Below, piece after piece: positions 28,561-37,359 of a DNA stretch of 51,408 bases. A program made the translations under genes and the position numbers. Position 1 is the stretch's first letter; the number at the start of each line of letters is the position of its first letter. The notes under the pieces are model-generated. The model saw nothing but the letters and a program-made list of their open reading frames with translations, did no database searches and had not been told where the DNA came from. This DNA is from a virus, in IMG/VR virus record IMGVR_UViG_3300048586_000893, positions 1 to 51,408 of that record; one strand, given 5' to 3'.

Positions 28561-30185
28561 TGGCCAGGCTCTCGCGCATTCTCGGCCCCGATGGGGAGCC
28601 GGTCGATCTTGACGAACTGTTCGGCGAGCCCAAGGCCGCCCCGACGCTGACCGGCATCCGCTCGCCGCTCTCCGGTTTCCCGGCCGATGGCCTGACGCCG
28701 GCGCGTCTCGCCGCGATCCATCGCGCCGCCGCCCAGGGCGACCCGCTGGCCTGGCTCGAGCTGGCCGAGGACATCGAGGAGCGCGACGCCCACTACACCG
28801 CCGTGCTCGGCACCCGCCGACGCCAGGTGGCGCAGCTGCCGGTGACGATCGAGGCGGCCAGCGACGATGCCGAACATGTCCGGCATGCCGACTTCCTGCG
28901 CGACTGGATGAAGGAAGGCGTCCTCGACGAGGCGCTGTTCGATCTGCTCGACGCGATCGGCAAGGGCTTCTCCGTCATGGAGATCATGTGGGATCCGACG
29001 CCCGAGGCGGTGCTGCCGAAATGCCTGGAGTTCCGGCCGCAGCGCTGGTTCACCTTCGAACCGATGGACGGCGAGACGGTGGTGCTGCAGGAGGGCGTGA
29101 CGCGCGAGCCGCTTTCGCCCCACAAATTCGTCGTCCACAAGCACCGGGCCAAATCCGGCCTGACGATCCGCTCGGGCCTCTCGCGCATCGCCTCCTGGGC
29201 CTGGATGATGAAGGCCTTCACCAGCCGCGACTGGGCGATCTTCACCCAGAATTACGGCATGCCAACGCGGGTGGGCAAATTCCACAGCGCCGCGAGCGAC
29301 GCCGACAAGGCCGTGCTCTGGCGCGCCGTGGCCAACATCGCCGGCGACTGCGCCGCCATCATCCCGAAGGAGATGGAGATCGAGTTCGTCTCGGTCGACA
29401 AGGGCACGGGCTCGCCGGGCCAGCTCTACGAGAAGCGCTGCGACTGGCTCGACCGCCAGATCTCCAAGGCCGTCCTCGGGCAGACCACGACGACGGACGC
29501 CGTCTCCGGCGGTCATGCCGTTGCCCAGGAGCACCGCCTCGTCCAGGAGGACATCGAGCGCGCCGACGCCAAGCTGCTCTCGACGACGCTGACCCGCCAG
29601 CTCGTGCCGCTGCTGATCGCGCTCAACTTCGGGCCCCAGGCGAAGTATCCGCGGCTGATGATCGGCCGGCCCGACGAGGTGCCGCTCGCCGACGTCGTCA
29701 ACGCCCTGGACAAGCTCGGCAAGCAGGGCCTCTCGATCGAGACCAGCGAGCTGCGCGACCGCCTGGGCTTTGCCGAACCCGCTTCCGACGCCGAGGTCAT
29801 CGGCGGCAGGCCGCCGCCGCCTCCCGAGCCGAGGCCCGCCATCCCCGGCCTGCCCACGATGCCGCGGCCCGCCGGCGGCCTCGACCAGCTGCGCGACCTG
29901 GTCTCGCGCCATGCCAGCTCGCCGGAGCCCGATCTGGTCGAGGCATTGGCGGCTTCGGTCGCCGAGGACGCCGCCGGCGCCATGGCCGGGCTGACGGCCG
30001 AGATCCGCGCGGCCTTCGACCAGGCGTCCGACCTCAACGACCTGGCCGACCGGCTGTCGCGGATGAGCCTCGATCCGAAGGCGCTGGCCGACGCTCTGGG
30101 CAGGGGCCTCGCGCTCGCCCATCTCAGCGGCCGGGCGGCGCTCCTGGACGAGATCGGCGGCGGCCGTGACGACCGGCGGCGCTGA
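28560..30185 (+). CDS. portal protein, DUF935 (Mu gp29-like)
   Basis: A 541-residue portal. The DUF935 signature is clear: LTPARLAAIHRAAAQGDPLAWLELAEDIEERDAHYTAVLGTRRRQVAQLPVTIEAA, then WMKEGVLDEALFDLLDAIGKGFSVMEIMWD and NYGMPTRVGKF. It makes the dodecameric ring through which DNA is packed. Its start overlaps the TerL stop by 1 nt. The Pro-rich stretch after residue 415 joins a helical C-terminus. Confidence 0.94.
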   Translation: MARLSRILGPDGEPVDLDELFGEPKAAPTLTGIRSPLSGFPADGLTPARLAAIHRAAAQGDPLAWLELAEDIEERDAHYTAVLGTRRRQVAQLPVTIEAASDDAEHVRHADFLRDWMKEGVLDEALFDLLDAIGKGFSVMEIMWDPTPEAVLPKCLEFRPQRWFTFEPMDGETVVLQEGVTREPLSPHKFVVHKHRAKSGLTIRSGLSRIASWAWMMKAFTSRDWAIFTQNYGMPTRVGKFHSAASDADKAVLWRAVANIAGDCAAIIPKEMEIEFVSVDKGTGSPGQLYEKRCDWLDRQISKAVLGQTTTTDAVSGGHAVAQEHRLVQEDIERADAKLLSTTLTRQLVPLLIALNFGPQAKYPRLMIGRPDEVPLADVVNALDKLGKQGLSIETSELRDRLGFAEPASDAEVIGGRPPPPPEPRPAIPGLPTMPRPAGGLDQLRDLVSRHASSPEPDLVEALAASVAEDAAGAMAGLTAEIRAAFDQASDLNDLADRLSRMSLDPKALADALGRGLALAHLSGRAALLDEIGGGRDDRRR

Positions 30186-30341
30186 CGGTTTGACCCTTGG
30201 CCGCAACATCGCCGTTGAAGCGGTTTTGAAACGGTTGGGCGGCGTCCTCCGGAAAATCCGGCCCATGGCCCGGCTGGCGGCTGGCGGCCCTGTACGGGCT
30301 TCCCTAAGGCTCGGGCCAGAGGCCAAGGCGGGAGCGGCGCC
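30186..30341. other. 156-bp non-coding gap with small inverted repeats
   Basis: Between portal and F the sequence holds CCGTT...AACGG arms around a GAAGCGGTTTTGAA core, and CCGGA-AAA-TCCGG at 30249-30261. An ATG at 30265 opens a 26-codon frame that ends in an ATGA overlap with F and could be a leader peptide, but its RBS is poor. This is one of the larger gaps in an otherwise packed operon. Confidence 0.45.
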
Positions 30342-31070
30342 ATGAGCGACTTTGCGACCGTCACCCGCGCGCTCGATCTCCCCTTCGAGGAGGCCATCGA
30401 CTTCCTCCGCGACAAGCTCTCGGTGACCTCCACCGGCTGGACCGATATCTGGCAGAAAGCGAACGCCAAGGCCTTCACCGTCGCCGGCGCCACGACCGAT
30501 GCGCTGGTCGAGGATTTCCGTCGCGAGATCATGCGCGCGCTAGAATCCGGCACCACGCTGAAGGAGTTCCGCCAGGGCTTCGACGAGATCGTCCGCAAGC
30601 ATGGCTGGGAGCATGTCGGCAAGCCCGGCTGGCGGGCAAAGGTGATCTACGAGACCAACCTGTCGATGGCCTATTCGGCCGGGCGCTACGTGCAGCAGAC
30701 GGAGCCCGAGACGCTGCTCGCTTTCCCCTACTGGCAATATGTCCATTCCGGTGCCCGTCATCCGCGCAAGCAGCATCTCGCCTGGAACGGCCTGGTGCTT
30801 TCGGCCACCGATCCGTTCTGGGACTGGGCCTACCCGCCCAATGGCTGGGGCTGCGGCTGCCGCGTCCGGCCGGTGTCGGAGGGCGGAATGCGCCGCCAGG
30901 GCCGCTCCGGGACGGATGTCGCGCCCGCGCGGATCGAGACGACGACGGTGAACAGGCGGACCGGCGAGGTTCTAAAGGGCAGCGAGGGCGTCGATCCCGG
31001 CTTTGACTACAATCCCGGCAAGGCGTGGCGCGACCAGCCGGCAGGTTCCGTCCCCGGCCTCGATCCGTGA
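30342..31070 (+). CDS. F: phage head morphogenesis protein (Mu F / SPP1 gp7-like)
   Basis: A 242-residue minor head protein. The helical N-terminus (LDLPFEEAIDFLRDKLSVTSTGWTDIWQKANAKAFTVAG) precedes the MuF domain, with YETNLSMAYSAGRY, RHPRKQHLAWNGLVLSATDPFWDWAYPPNGWGCGCRVRPVS. The NGWGCGCRVR motif is diagnostic. It binds the portal and is ejected or retained inside the head. Phage toxins are sometimes fused to MuF proteins, but this one is short and has no extra C-terminal domain. Confidence 0.93.
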   Translation: MSDFATVTRALDLPFEEAIDFLRDKLSVTSTGWTDIWQKANAKAFTVAGATTDALVEDFRREIMRALESGTTLKEFRQGFDEIVRKHGWEHVGKPGWRAKVIYETNLSMAYSAGRYVQQTEPETLLAFPYWQYVHSGARHPRKQHLAWNGLVLSATDPFWDWAYPPNGWGCGCRVRPVSEGGMRRQGRSGTDVAPARIETTTVNRRTGEVLKGSEGVDPGFDYNPGKAWRDQPAGSVPGLDP

Positions 31071-31074
31071 ACGC

Positions 31075-31614
31075 ATGAGTGGCGCCGTCCTGATCACCCG
31101 CATGGACTGGAGTGAGGCGCGCGCCGCCTTCGGCCGGCTGGAGCGCGCGATCGCCGACCCGACGCCGGTGATGCGCGCGATCGGTACCGGCCTCGTGACC
31201 AGCACGCAGGACCGGATGGATGCCGGCCATGATCCCAACGGCGCGGCCTGGGCGGCGCTGAACCCGGTCTATGCTTCGGCCAAGCGCGGCCCCGGTATCC
31301 TGCGCGAGAGCGGGATGCGCGGCGGCCTGCAGGGTTCGATCACGCATAACGCCGGCCGCGACCAGGTCGAGGTCGGCACCAACAAAATCTACGGCGCCAT
31401 CCACCAGTTCGGCGGCGTCATCCGCGCCAAGGCCGGCGGCAAGCTTGCCTTCAGGATGGGCGGCAAGCTGATCCGGACGCCCTCCGTCACCATTCCGGCG
31501 CGGCCTTATCTCGGGATCTCGGCCGAGGACGGCGTGATGATCCTGGAGGTCGTGGAGGGCGCCCTTGATCGGGCGCTGGCTTCCGGGGCATCATCGGTCA
31601 CCCGCCTGCGCTGA
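31075..31614 (+). CDS. G: phage virion morphogenesis protein (Mu G-like)
   Basis: A 179-residue gpG/tail-completion family protein: PTPVMRAIGTGLVTSTQDRMDAGHDPNGAAWAALNPVYASAKRGPGILRESGMRGGLQGSI, then TNKIYGAIHQFGGVI and TIPARPYLGIS. These are the standard motifs. It acts in head-tail joining. It starts 4 nt after F. The hairpin at 31657 follows it. Confidence 0.92.
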   Translation: MSGAVLITRMDWSEARAAFGRLERAIADPTPVMRAIGTGLVTSTQDRMDAGHDPNGAAWAALNPVYASAKRGPGILRESGMRGGLQGSITHNAGRDQVEVGTNKIYGAIHQFGGVIRAKAGGKLAFRMGGKLIRTPSVTIPARPYLGISAEDGVMILEVVEGALDRALASGASSVTRLR

Positions 31615-31656
31615 TCCGCGCCGCTGGCGCTTTCCCCGGTTCACTCCCCGCATTTG

Positions 31657-31676
31657 AGGCCCCGAGTTCGGGACCT
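31657..31676 (+). terminator. hairpin AGGCCCCG-N4-CGGGACCT, copy 2
   Basis: This is the same element as at 24134 with loop AGTT and one mismatch in the right arm (CGGGACCT), followed by the same GTCTGC. It separates packaging/portal/F/G from protease/capsid genes. A following CCCG-N9-CGGG dyad overlaps the region just before the protease start. Confidence 0.65.
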
Positions 31677-31711
31677 GTCTGCGTCGGGCCGCGCCCGTCA
31701 GATTGGCGGGG

Positions 31712-32806
31712 ATGACGACGATTTCCTCCCTTCACTTCCAGATCCCGGCCGGCGGTGTTCCCGAGTGGATCCACCTGACGCCGGCCGGGACTTTTTCCGG
31801 GGTGGATGGGCGCGGCCCCTTCACGCTGAAGGATGGAGCCGCCGTCATCACCGCCTCGATGGCCGCCGGGCGCCTGGCGATCGACGAAAACCACGCCATC
31901 GACGTCGCCGGGCCGAAGGGTCAGCCGTCGCCGGCGCGCGGCTGGATCGTCGAGATGCAACTGCGCGACGACGGCCTCTGGGGGCGCGTCGAGTGGACCA
32001 CGTCGGGCCGCGCCCTGATCGAGGACAAGGCCTATCGCGGGATCTCGCCCGTCTTCGTCTCCACCAAGGAAGGCGGCCAGGTCGTCAAGCTCCTGCGCGC
32101 GGCGCTGACCAACGATCCCAACCTCACCCTCACCACGCTGCACAACCGGAGCGATGCCATGGACTTCAACGCCAAGCTGCGCCAGGCGCTCGGCCTTCCC
32201 GCCGAGGCCGCCGAGGACGCGGTGCTGACCTCGGTTTCCGCCCACGCACTCGCCGGCAGCACGCTCGGCAAGGTCTCGACCGCGCTTGGCCTGGCCGCTG
32301 ACGCCAAGGCCGACGACATCGTCACTGGGGCCACCGCCAAGGCGGCCGACGCCGGCAAGCTGACCGCGATTACCGCGCATTTCCAGAAGGCGGGGCTCGA
32401 TCTCGCCAAGCTGACGCCCTCCGAGCTGGAGACCCATCTCCAGGCCCGCAGCGGCAGCGAGGCGGAGCTACGCCAGACCGTCGTCTCGTTGCAGTCGCGC
32501 CTCGACACGCTGACGCTCACCCAGGCGAAGGAGAAGGCCGAAGCCTTCGTCGACGGCGCGATCCGCGCCGGCAAGCCGATCCTGGCTCTGCGCGACCACT
32601 ACATCGCCCAGCATCAGAAGGACGCGGGCCGCGTCGAGACCGAGATCAACGGCATGGTCTCGATCAAGGCCGGCGGCATCGTCCGTCAGCCCGGCGCTGG
32701 CGGCCAGTCGCTCGATGCCGACGAGCTCGCCGTCGTCGAGGCCATGGGCCTCGACCCCAAGAAGTTCGCCGAAACCAAGGCCGGGCTGGAGAAGGTCCAG
32801 GGCTGA
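31712..32806 (+). CDS. I: phage protease I with fused scaffold
   Basis: A 364-residue Mu-I-type protease and scaffold. The N-terminal protease domain (about residues 1-145) has WIHLTPAGTFSGVDGRGPFTL, IDENHAIDVAGPKGQPSPARGWIVEMQ and KAYRGISPVF, the standard catalytic motifs. The C-terminal part is a helical, charged scaffold (ETHLQARSGSEAELRQTVVSLQSRLDTLTLTQAKEKAEAFVDGAI). The start is the ATG at 31712 within GGCGGGGATG. An internal start for the scaffold is listed separately. Confidence 0.92.
   Translation: MTTISSLHFQIPAGGVPEWIHLTPAGTFSGVDGRGPFTLKDGAAVITASMAAGRLAIDENHAIDVAGPKGQPSPARGWIVEMQLRDDGLWGRVEWTTSGRALIEDKAYRGISPVFVSTKEGGQVVKLLRAALTNDPNLTLTTLHNRSDAMDFNAKLRQALGLPAEAAEDAVLTSVSAHALAGSTLGKVSTALGLAADAKADDIVTGATAKAADAGKLTAITAHFQKAGLDLAKLTPSELETHLQARSGSEAELRQTVVSLQSRLDTLTLTQAKEKAEAFVDGAIRAGKPILALRDHYIAQHQKDAGRVETEINGMVSIKAGGIVRQPGAGGQSLDADELAVVEAMGLDPKKFAETKAGLEKVQG
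32159..32806 (+). CDS. internal in-frame scaffold protein (Mu Z-like)
   Basis: Inside the protease gene, GGAG (32148-32151) is seven bases before an in-frame ATG at 32159, where the sequence changes from protease to MDFNAKLRQALGLPAEAAEDAVLTSVS, the expected scaffold start. In Mu, the scaffold Z is made from an internal start in I. The 215-residue product would be the capsid scaffold, later cut up by the protease. Confidence 0.75.
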   Translation: MDFNAKLRQALGLPAEAAEDAVLTSVSAHALAGSTLGKVSTALGLAADAKADDIVTGATAKAADAGKLTAITAHFQKAGLDLAKLTPSELETHLQARSGSEAELRQTVVSLQSRLDTLTLTQAKEKAEAFVDGAIRAGKPILALRDHYIAQHQKDAGRVETEINGMVSIKAGGIVRQPGAGGQSLDADELAVVEAMGLDPKKFAETKAGLEKVQG

Positions 32807-32848
32807 GGCCCGTCGACCGACCCGCCGCGCCGCAACGGAGATCCGACC

Positions 32849-33262
32849 ATGGTTGCCCTGACCGCCGACCGCGCCACGCCCGACCGCAAGGGGGAAACCC
32901 TCGAGCTGCCGGCGGCCGCCGCCAAGAAGTTCTTCGCCGGCGCGCTCGGCGCCCTCGACGCCGCCGGCCGCGCCACCCCGGGCGCCGTCGCGACCACGCT
33001 TAAGGGCCTCGGCCGGATCGAGGCCTACGTCGACAACAGCGCCGGCGCCGCCGGCGCCGTCTCGGTCCGGATCCGCATGGGCTGCTTCCGCTGGATGAAC
33101 TCCGCCTCGGGCGACCTGATCACCACCGCCGAGATCGGCGCCGATTGCTACATCGTCGACGACCAGACCGTCGCCAAGACGAACGGGACCAACACCCGCT
33201 CGGTCGCCGGCAAGGTCGTCGACGTGGACGCGCTCGGCGTCTGGGTCCGCTCCGGCTTCTGA
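32849..33262 (+). CDS. probable capsid decoration/cement protein
   Basis: A 137-residue beta-rich protein (VALTADRATPDRKGETLELPAAAAKKFFAGALGALDAAGRATPGAVATTLKGLGRIEAYVDNS...). It has the look of DUF2190-like capsid cement proteins and lies between scaffold and major head protein, where Mu-like phages carry such a gene. It would stabilise the mature shell. The RBS is GGAG seven bases upstream of the ATG. Confidence 0.75.
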   Translation: MVALTADRATPDRKGETLELPAAAAKKFFAGALGALDAAGRATPGAVATTLKGLGRIEAYVDNSAGAAGAVSVRIRMGCFRWMNSASGDLITTAEIGADCYIVDDQTVAKTNGTNTRSVAGKVVDVDALGVWVRSGF

Positions 33263-33293
33263 CGCCGCTCCCTTTCCGCAGGAACCTCAGCTC

Positions 33294-34193
33294 ATGCTCG
33301 TTAATCAGGCCAATCTCCGGACGCTGTTCATCGGCTTCAACACCGCGTTCAAAACGGGCCTCGCCACCATGGCGGCCTCCCAGTTCGGCCGCGTCGCGAC
33401 GGAGGTCCCGTCAACGACCAAGGAGAACGATTATGGCTGGCTCGGCCGCTTCCCGAATGTGCGGGAGTGGATCGGCGATCGCGTCGTCAACTCGATCGGG
33501 CAGTCGGGCTACACGATCAAGAACAAGCCCTATGAGCTGACCGTCGGCGTCTCGCGCGACGACATCGAGGACGACAATCTCGGCATCTACACGCCGATGT
33601 TCACCGAGCTGGGCTCGGCTTCGGGCGCCCATTACGACCAGCTCGTCTTTGCGCTGCTCAATGCCGGTTTCGCCAGCCAGTGCTACGACAAGCAGTTCTT
33701 CTTCGACACCGACCATCCCGTGCTCGCCGCCGACGGCCAGACGGTCCTCTCCGTCGCCAACACCGATGGCGGCTCGGGCACGCCCTGGTTCCTGATCGAC
33801 GACACCCGCACGCTGAAGCCGATCATCCTGCAGAAGCGCAAGGGCTGGAACCTCGTCCGCAAGGACCAGGAGACGGACGACAACGTCTTCGACCGCAAGG
33901 AATTCGTCTACGGCGTCGATGCTCGCCACAATGTCGGTTACGGCTTCTGGCAGTTCGCCTGGGGCTCGAAGCAGACCCTCAACAAGGCGAACTACAAGAT
34001 CGCCCGCGAGGCCCTGATGGGCATGAAGGGCGACATGGGCCGGCCGCTCGGAATCCGGCCGCGGCTGCTGATCGTGCCGCCGAGCATCGAAGGCCAGGCG
34101 CTGGAGATCATCAACGCCGAGCGCGACGCCGCCGGCGCCAGCAACGTCTACCGCAACACCGCCGAGATCCTCGTCTGCCCCTGGCTCGCCTGA
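33294..34193 (+). CDS. T: Mu-like major head subunit (gpT)
   Basis: The 299-residue major capsid protein of the prophage. NQANLRTLFIGFNTAFKTGLATMAASQFGRVATEVPSTTKENDYGWLGRFPNVREWIGDRVV is the gpT hallmark, with HPVLAADGQTVLSVANTDGGSGTPWFLIDDTRTLKPIILQKRK further on. It is unrelated in sequence to the GTA capsid in this window. Length and order are normal for Mu-like phages. Confidence 0.95.
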   Translation: MLVNQANLRTLFIGFNTAFKTGLATMAASQFGRVATEVPSTTKENDYGWLGRFPNVREWIGDRVVNSIGQSGYTIKNKPYELTVGVSRDDIEDDNLGIYTPMFTELGSASGAHYDQLVFALLNAGFASQCYDKQFFFDTDHPVLAADGQTVLSVANTDGGSGTPWFLIDDTRTLKPIILQKRKGWNLVRKDQETDDNVFDRKEFVYGVDARHNVGYGFWQFAWGSKQTLNKANYKIAREALMGMKGDMGRPLGIRPRLLIVPPSIEGQALEIINAERDAAGASNVYRNTAEILVCPWLA

Positions 34194-34267
34194 CCCCGGG
34201 CGGGCTCTCCCGAGCCGTCGGCGCCGCCGGCGGCTCCAGAGAGGCCGTCACCCATCCGGAGACCACC

Positions 34268-34501
34268 ATGTCCGAGACCGAAACCAAGGCCGAACAGGCC
34301 GCCGGGAAAGCGCCCGGCATCCGCATCGTCAGCCGCGCTCATGAGGGCTTCCGCCGCGGCGGCCACGCCCACCCGGCCGACGCGACCTATCCGGCCGACT
34401 ATTTCACGGCCGAGCAGCTCGCGCTGATCGAGGCCGAACCGCTGCTCACCGTCATCGTCGAGGACGGCGCCCAGCTGCCGAAGGCCGCGCGCAAGAAATA
34501 A
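34268..34501 (+). CDS. HI1506/FluMu-like small head-region protein
   Basis: A 77-residue protein. After a charged lead, RIVSRAHEGFRRGGHAHPADATYPADYFTAEQLALIEAEPLLTVIV matches the small Mu-FluMu domain (HI1506-like) found right after gpT. A GGAGACC site precedes the ATG at 34268. It is thought to be a minor head or connector part; no activity known to me. Confidence 0.82.
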   Translation: MSETETKAEQAAGKAPGIRIVSRAHEGFRRGGHAHPADATYPADYFTAEQLALIEAEPLLTVIVEDGAQLPKAARKK

Positions 34502-34591
34502 CCCCCCGGAGAGGGCCCGGTCTCCGCTCGCACTCTGCGGATCCCGGTTGGGCAGGCTGCTTCGGCCGCACGCCTCGACAGCCCCGGACAT

Positions 34592-34620
34592 GACGGCCGC
34601 TGGTGTGCGGGGCGGCCGTC
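34592..34620 (+). terminator. 9-bp-stem hairpin after the head genes
   Basis: GACGGCCGC (34592-34600) and GCGGCCGTC (34612-34620) pair perfectly around an 11-nt loop in the 135-bp gap between head and connector genes. The following GCTTTGGG is not a good T-run. It may attenuate or process the late transcript. Confidence 0.6.
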
Positions 34621-34636
34621 GCTTTGGGAGCTTCCC

Positions 34637-35059
34637 GTGTACGCCACCGTCCAGGACATGATGGGCCGCTTCGGCGAGACGGAGATGCTGCGGCTCTCCT
34701 CCGTCGACGGCGTCCTGCCCGAGACGGTGAACACCGCGCCGGTCGAGCAGGCGATCGCGGATGCCGATGCGATCATCGACAGCTATCTGCGCAAGCGCCA
34801 CACCGTGCCGCTGTCGCCGGTGCCCCAGGTCATCACCCGCGCCTCCTGCATCCTCGCCCGCTATGAACTCAGCGTCGGCGGCGATCGCGAGCCGCCCGAC
34901 CAGGTGAAGGAAGGCCGCAAGGACACCGTCGCCTGGCTGGCCAAGATCGCCGACGGCTCCGTCTCGCTGGAGGGCACGACGCCGATCGTCGCCAGCTCGG
35001 CGGCGATGACGCAGGACCGGGAGCGCATGTTCGGCCGCTTCGGGGAGCGCGGGCTATGA
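34637..35059 (+). CDS. DUF1320 head-tail connector (Mu gp36-like)
   Basis: A 140-residue DUF1320 protein. YATVQDMMGRFGETEMLRLSS starts it, AIADADAIIDSYLRKRHTVPLSPVPQVITRASCILARYELS is the core and GRKDTVAWLAKIADGSVSL the end. The start is GTG at 34637 with GGGAG before it. It is a neck/connector protein in Mu-like phages. It overlaps the next gene by 4 nt. Confidence 0.92.
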   Translation: MYATVQDMMGRFGETEMLRLSSVDGVLPETVNTAPVEQAIADADAIIDSYLRKRHTVPLSPVPQVITRASCILARYELSVGGDREPPDQVKEGRKDTVAWLAKIADGSVSLEGTTPIVASSAAMTQDRERMFGRFGERGL

Positions 35060-35634
35060 CGGTCGCGCTCGATCCCGTCAGCGCCGCCTTCGCCGCCGTC
35101 GAGGCCCGGCTGCGGACGTTCTTTCTGCCGGAAAAGTGGGACTTCCACGTCGTCGCCGACCCGGTGTCGGCCGACGAGTTCAAGTCGATCGTGCGCCGCA
35201 CGCCGCTGCTCGCGCTGGGCTGGCGCCAGTTCAACCCGACGGATCAGAAGGTCGGCCGGCGCTTCCAGGGCAATCTGGGTCTTCGCCTGACGATCGTCGT
35301 CAAGCACCCGCTCGATGCCGGCAAGCGCTTCCTCGGCGACGCCCGCGGACCGGGCCTGTTTCCCGCCATGAGCGGCGCAATCGCGCTGCTCAACGGCTAC
35401 ACGAAGCCGGAACTCGGCACCTTCTCGGTCACCGCCTGCGCCCAGGCCTATGCCGAGGGGTACAGCGACGCGAACATGGCGATCGCCACGCTCGATATCG
35501 CCTCGACGATCGTCATCGGCGACGTCACCGGCGATGACGCCGCCGCTCCCGACTTCCTGCGCCTGCTTTCCCGCTTCGAGCCTTGGCCCGAGGGCCAGGA
35601 GGCCGACGACCTGCTCAATGTGAGGACGCCATGA
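35056..35634 (+). CDS. Mu gp37-like tail terminator protein
   Basis: A 192-residue protein (AAFAAVEARLRTFFLPEKWDFHVVADPVSADEFKSIVRRTPLLALGWRQFNPTDQKVGRRFQGNLGLRLTIVVKHP) of the DUF1834/gp37 group by position and pattern. It probably caps the tail tube and joins it to the neck. It overlaps its neighbours by 4 nt on each side. Confidence 0.82.
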   Translation: MTVALDPVSAAFAAVEARLRTFFLPEKWDFHVVADPVSADEFKSIVRRTPLLALGWRQFNPTDQKVGRRFQGNLGLRLTIVVKHPLDAGKRFLGDARGPGLFPAMSGAIALLNGYTKPELGTFSVTACAQAYAEGYSDANMAIATLDIASTIVIGDVTGDDAAAPDFLRLLSRFEPWPEGQEADDLLNVRTP

Positions 35635-35831
35635 CCGCCGAGACGCGCTCGTTTCTGAAGCCGGCCGAGGGCCGCACCGTCCGCCAGGAGGAGACCGGCG
35701 CCCTCTGGCCGGCCGAGGGCGCCTATGCCGAGGACACCCTCTACACCCGCCGCCGGCTCGCCGATGGCGACCTGGTCGCAGCCGAGGCGCCGAGGGCGCC
35801 AAAGCCCGCCGCCGACGGCGACAAGAAGTAA
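35631..35831 (+). CDS. DUF2635 small tail protein (Mu gp38-like)
   Basis: A 66-residue protein. FLKPAEGRTVRQEETGALWPAEGAYAEDTLYTRRRLADGDLV is the DUF2635 signature. It stands directly before the sheath gene, as in Mu. The start is in an ATGA overlap. The function in tail assembly is not defined. Confidence 0.9.
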   Translation: MTAETRSFLKPAEGRTVRQEETGALWPAEGAYAEDTLYTRRRLADGDLVAAEAPRAPKPAADGDKK

Positions 35832-35843
35832 GGAGCGGCCCCG

Positions 35844-37304
35844 ATGATCAACTTCAACGAAATCCCCTATGACTGGCGGCTTCCGGGCACCCTCGTCGAG
35901 GTCAGGCCGAACTACCAGAATGTCGGCGTGCTGCCGATCCCGACCCGCGTGCTGCTGGCGGTGCAGAAGCTGACGGCCGGCACCGCCGTCGTCGGCCAGC
36001 GCTATGAGATCACCCGGCCCGAGGACGGCACGGCCCTGTTCGGCGCGGGCTCGATCGGCCAGCAGGTCGTTCGCGCCTTCAAGAAGGCGAACCGGACCAA
36101 TCAGGTCTATGCGATCGCGCTCGCGGACGCCGGCGCAGCGGTCAAGGCGACCGGCACGATCACTTTCACCGGGGCCGGCACCGGAACAGTGTCGCTCTGG
36201 ATCATGGACCGCCGCGTGCGCTTCAAGGTCACCTCGACGATGACGGTGACGCAGGTCGCCGCGGCCGCGCTCGCTGCGGTCAACGCGGATGCGGACATGC
36301 CCGTCGTCGCCACCGCCGCCGCCGGCGTCCTCACGCTGACGGCCAAGCATGCCGGCGAGACCGGCAATCAGATCGACGTGCGCCTGCGGAAATATGACGA
36401 GGACCGGCTGCCGGGCACGCTGGCCGCGGCTGTCGTCGCCATGAGCGGCGGGTCCGGCAACCCGACGATGCAGACGATCCTCGATGCGATCGCGGCCGAC
36501 TGGTACACTGACATCGTCATGCCCTGGGACGACGCGACCAATCTCGCGGCGCTGTCCTCGGCGCTCGCCGACAAATACACCGCGCTCGGCAAGAAGGACG
36601 CGCATGCCTATGTCGGCACCCGCGGCACCTATGGCGAGGTCTCGACCAAGGGTGGCCTGACCAACGCGCCCTTCATCACGATGATCGGCCACAAGAAGGC
36701 CTATGGTGCGCCCTGGGAATGGGCCGCCTCGACGGCCGGCATCGCCGCCTTCCAGCTCACCAACGATCCGGCCCGCCAGCTGCGCTCGCTCGTCCTGCCC
36801 GGGATCTCGGCGCCGGAGCCGGAAGACTGCTACCTCGACACCGAGCGCGAGCTGCTGCTGCGCGCGGGCATCTCGACCTGGACGCGCCTCTCCGACGGCT
36901 CCGTCGTGCTGGAGCGCGTCATCACGACCTACAAGGTCTCGAATCTCGGCGTGAACGACACTGCCTGGCTCGACATCATGATCCCGAAGACGATGACGCG
37001 GATCCGGTACGACTGGGCGACCTATGTCACGCTGCTCTACCCGCGCCACAAGCTGGCCGACGATGACAGCGTCGCCGCCAACAACAACGATGCCGTCGTG
37101 ACGCCCAAGCGGATGCACGGCACCTGGGGCTCGCGCTGCAAGCTCTACGAGCGCCAGGGCTGGATCGAGGACGCCAAGCGCACCGTCGGCGAGAGCGTGT
37201 TCGAGCGCGACGGCACCGACCGCAACCGCCTCAACGCCCGCCAGCAGGTCGTCGTGATCGGCAACCTGATGGTGCTCGCCGCGGCGCTCGAATTCCAGGT
37301 CTAG
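35844..37304 (+). CDS. L: contractile tail sheath protein (Mu L-like)
   Basis: A 486-residue tail sheath protein, showing the phage is a myovirus like Mu. MINFNEIPYDWRLPGTLVEVRPNY, VLPIPTRVLLAVQKLTAGTA and the conserved C-terminal WERQGWIEDAKRT-like block (here YERQGWIEDAKRTVGESVFERDGTDRNRLNARQQVVVIGNLMVLAAALEFQV) are typical. The sheath contracts to drive the tube. AAGGAG precedes the ATG. Confidence 0.94.
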   Translation: MINFNEIPYDWRLPGTLVEVRPNYQNVGVLPIPTRVLLAVQKLTAGTAVVGQRYEITRPEDGTALFGAGSIGQQVVRAFKKANRTNQVYAIALADAGAAVKATGTITFTGAGTGTVSLWIMDRRVRFKVTSTMTVTQVAAAALAAVNADADMPVVATAAAGVLTLTAKHAGETGNQIDVRLRKYDEDRLPGTLAAAVVAMSGGSGNPTMQTILDAIAADWYTDIVMPWDDATNLAALSSALADKYTALGKKDAHAYVGTRGTYGEVSTKGGLTNAPFITMIGHKKAYGAPWEWAASTAGIAAFQLTNDPARQLRSLVLPGISAPEPEDCYLDTERELLLRAGISTWTRLSDGSVVLERVITTYKVSNLGVNDTAWLDIMIPKTMTRIRYDWATYVTLLYPRHKLADDDSVAANNNDAVVTPKRMHGTWGSRCKLYERQGWIEDAKRTVGESVFERDGTDRNRLNARQQVVVIGNLMVLAAALEFQV

Positions 37305-37359
37305 GCCGCCGCCGCCACGCTTTAACCGGCGCTTCAACGCGCCTTGAAAGGAGACCGCG

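Noticed and set aside
30265-30345. 26-codon frame ending on the F start as a firm gene
   Set aside because: Translational overlap is suggestive but the RBS is poor and the length too short to judge; kept only as part of the gap description.
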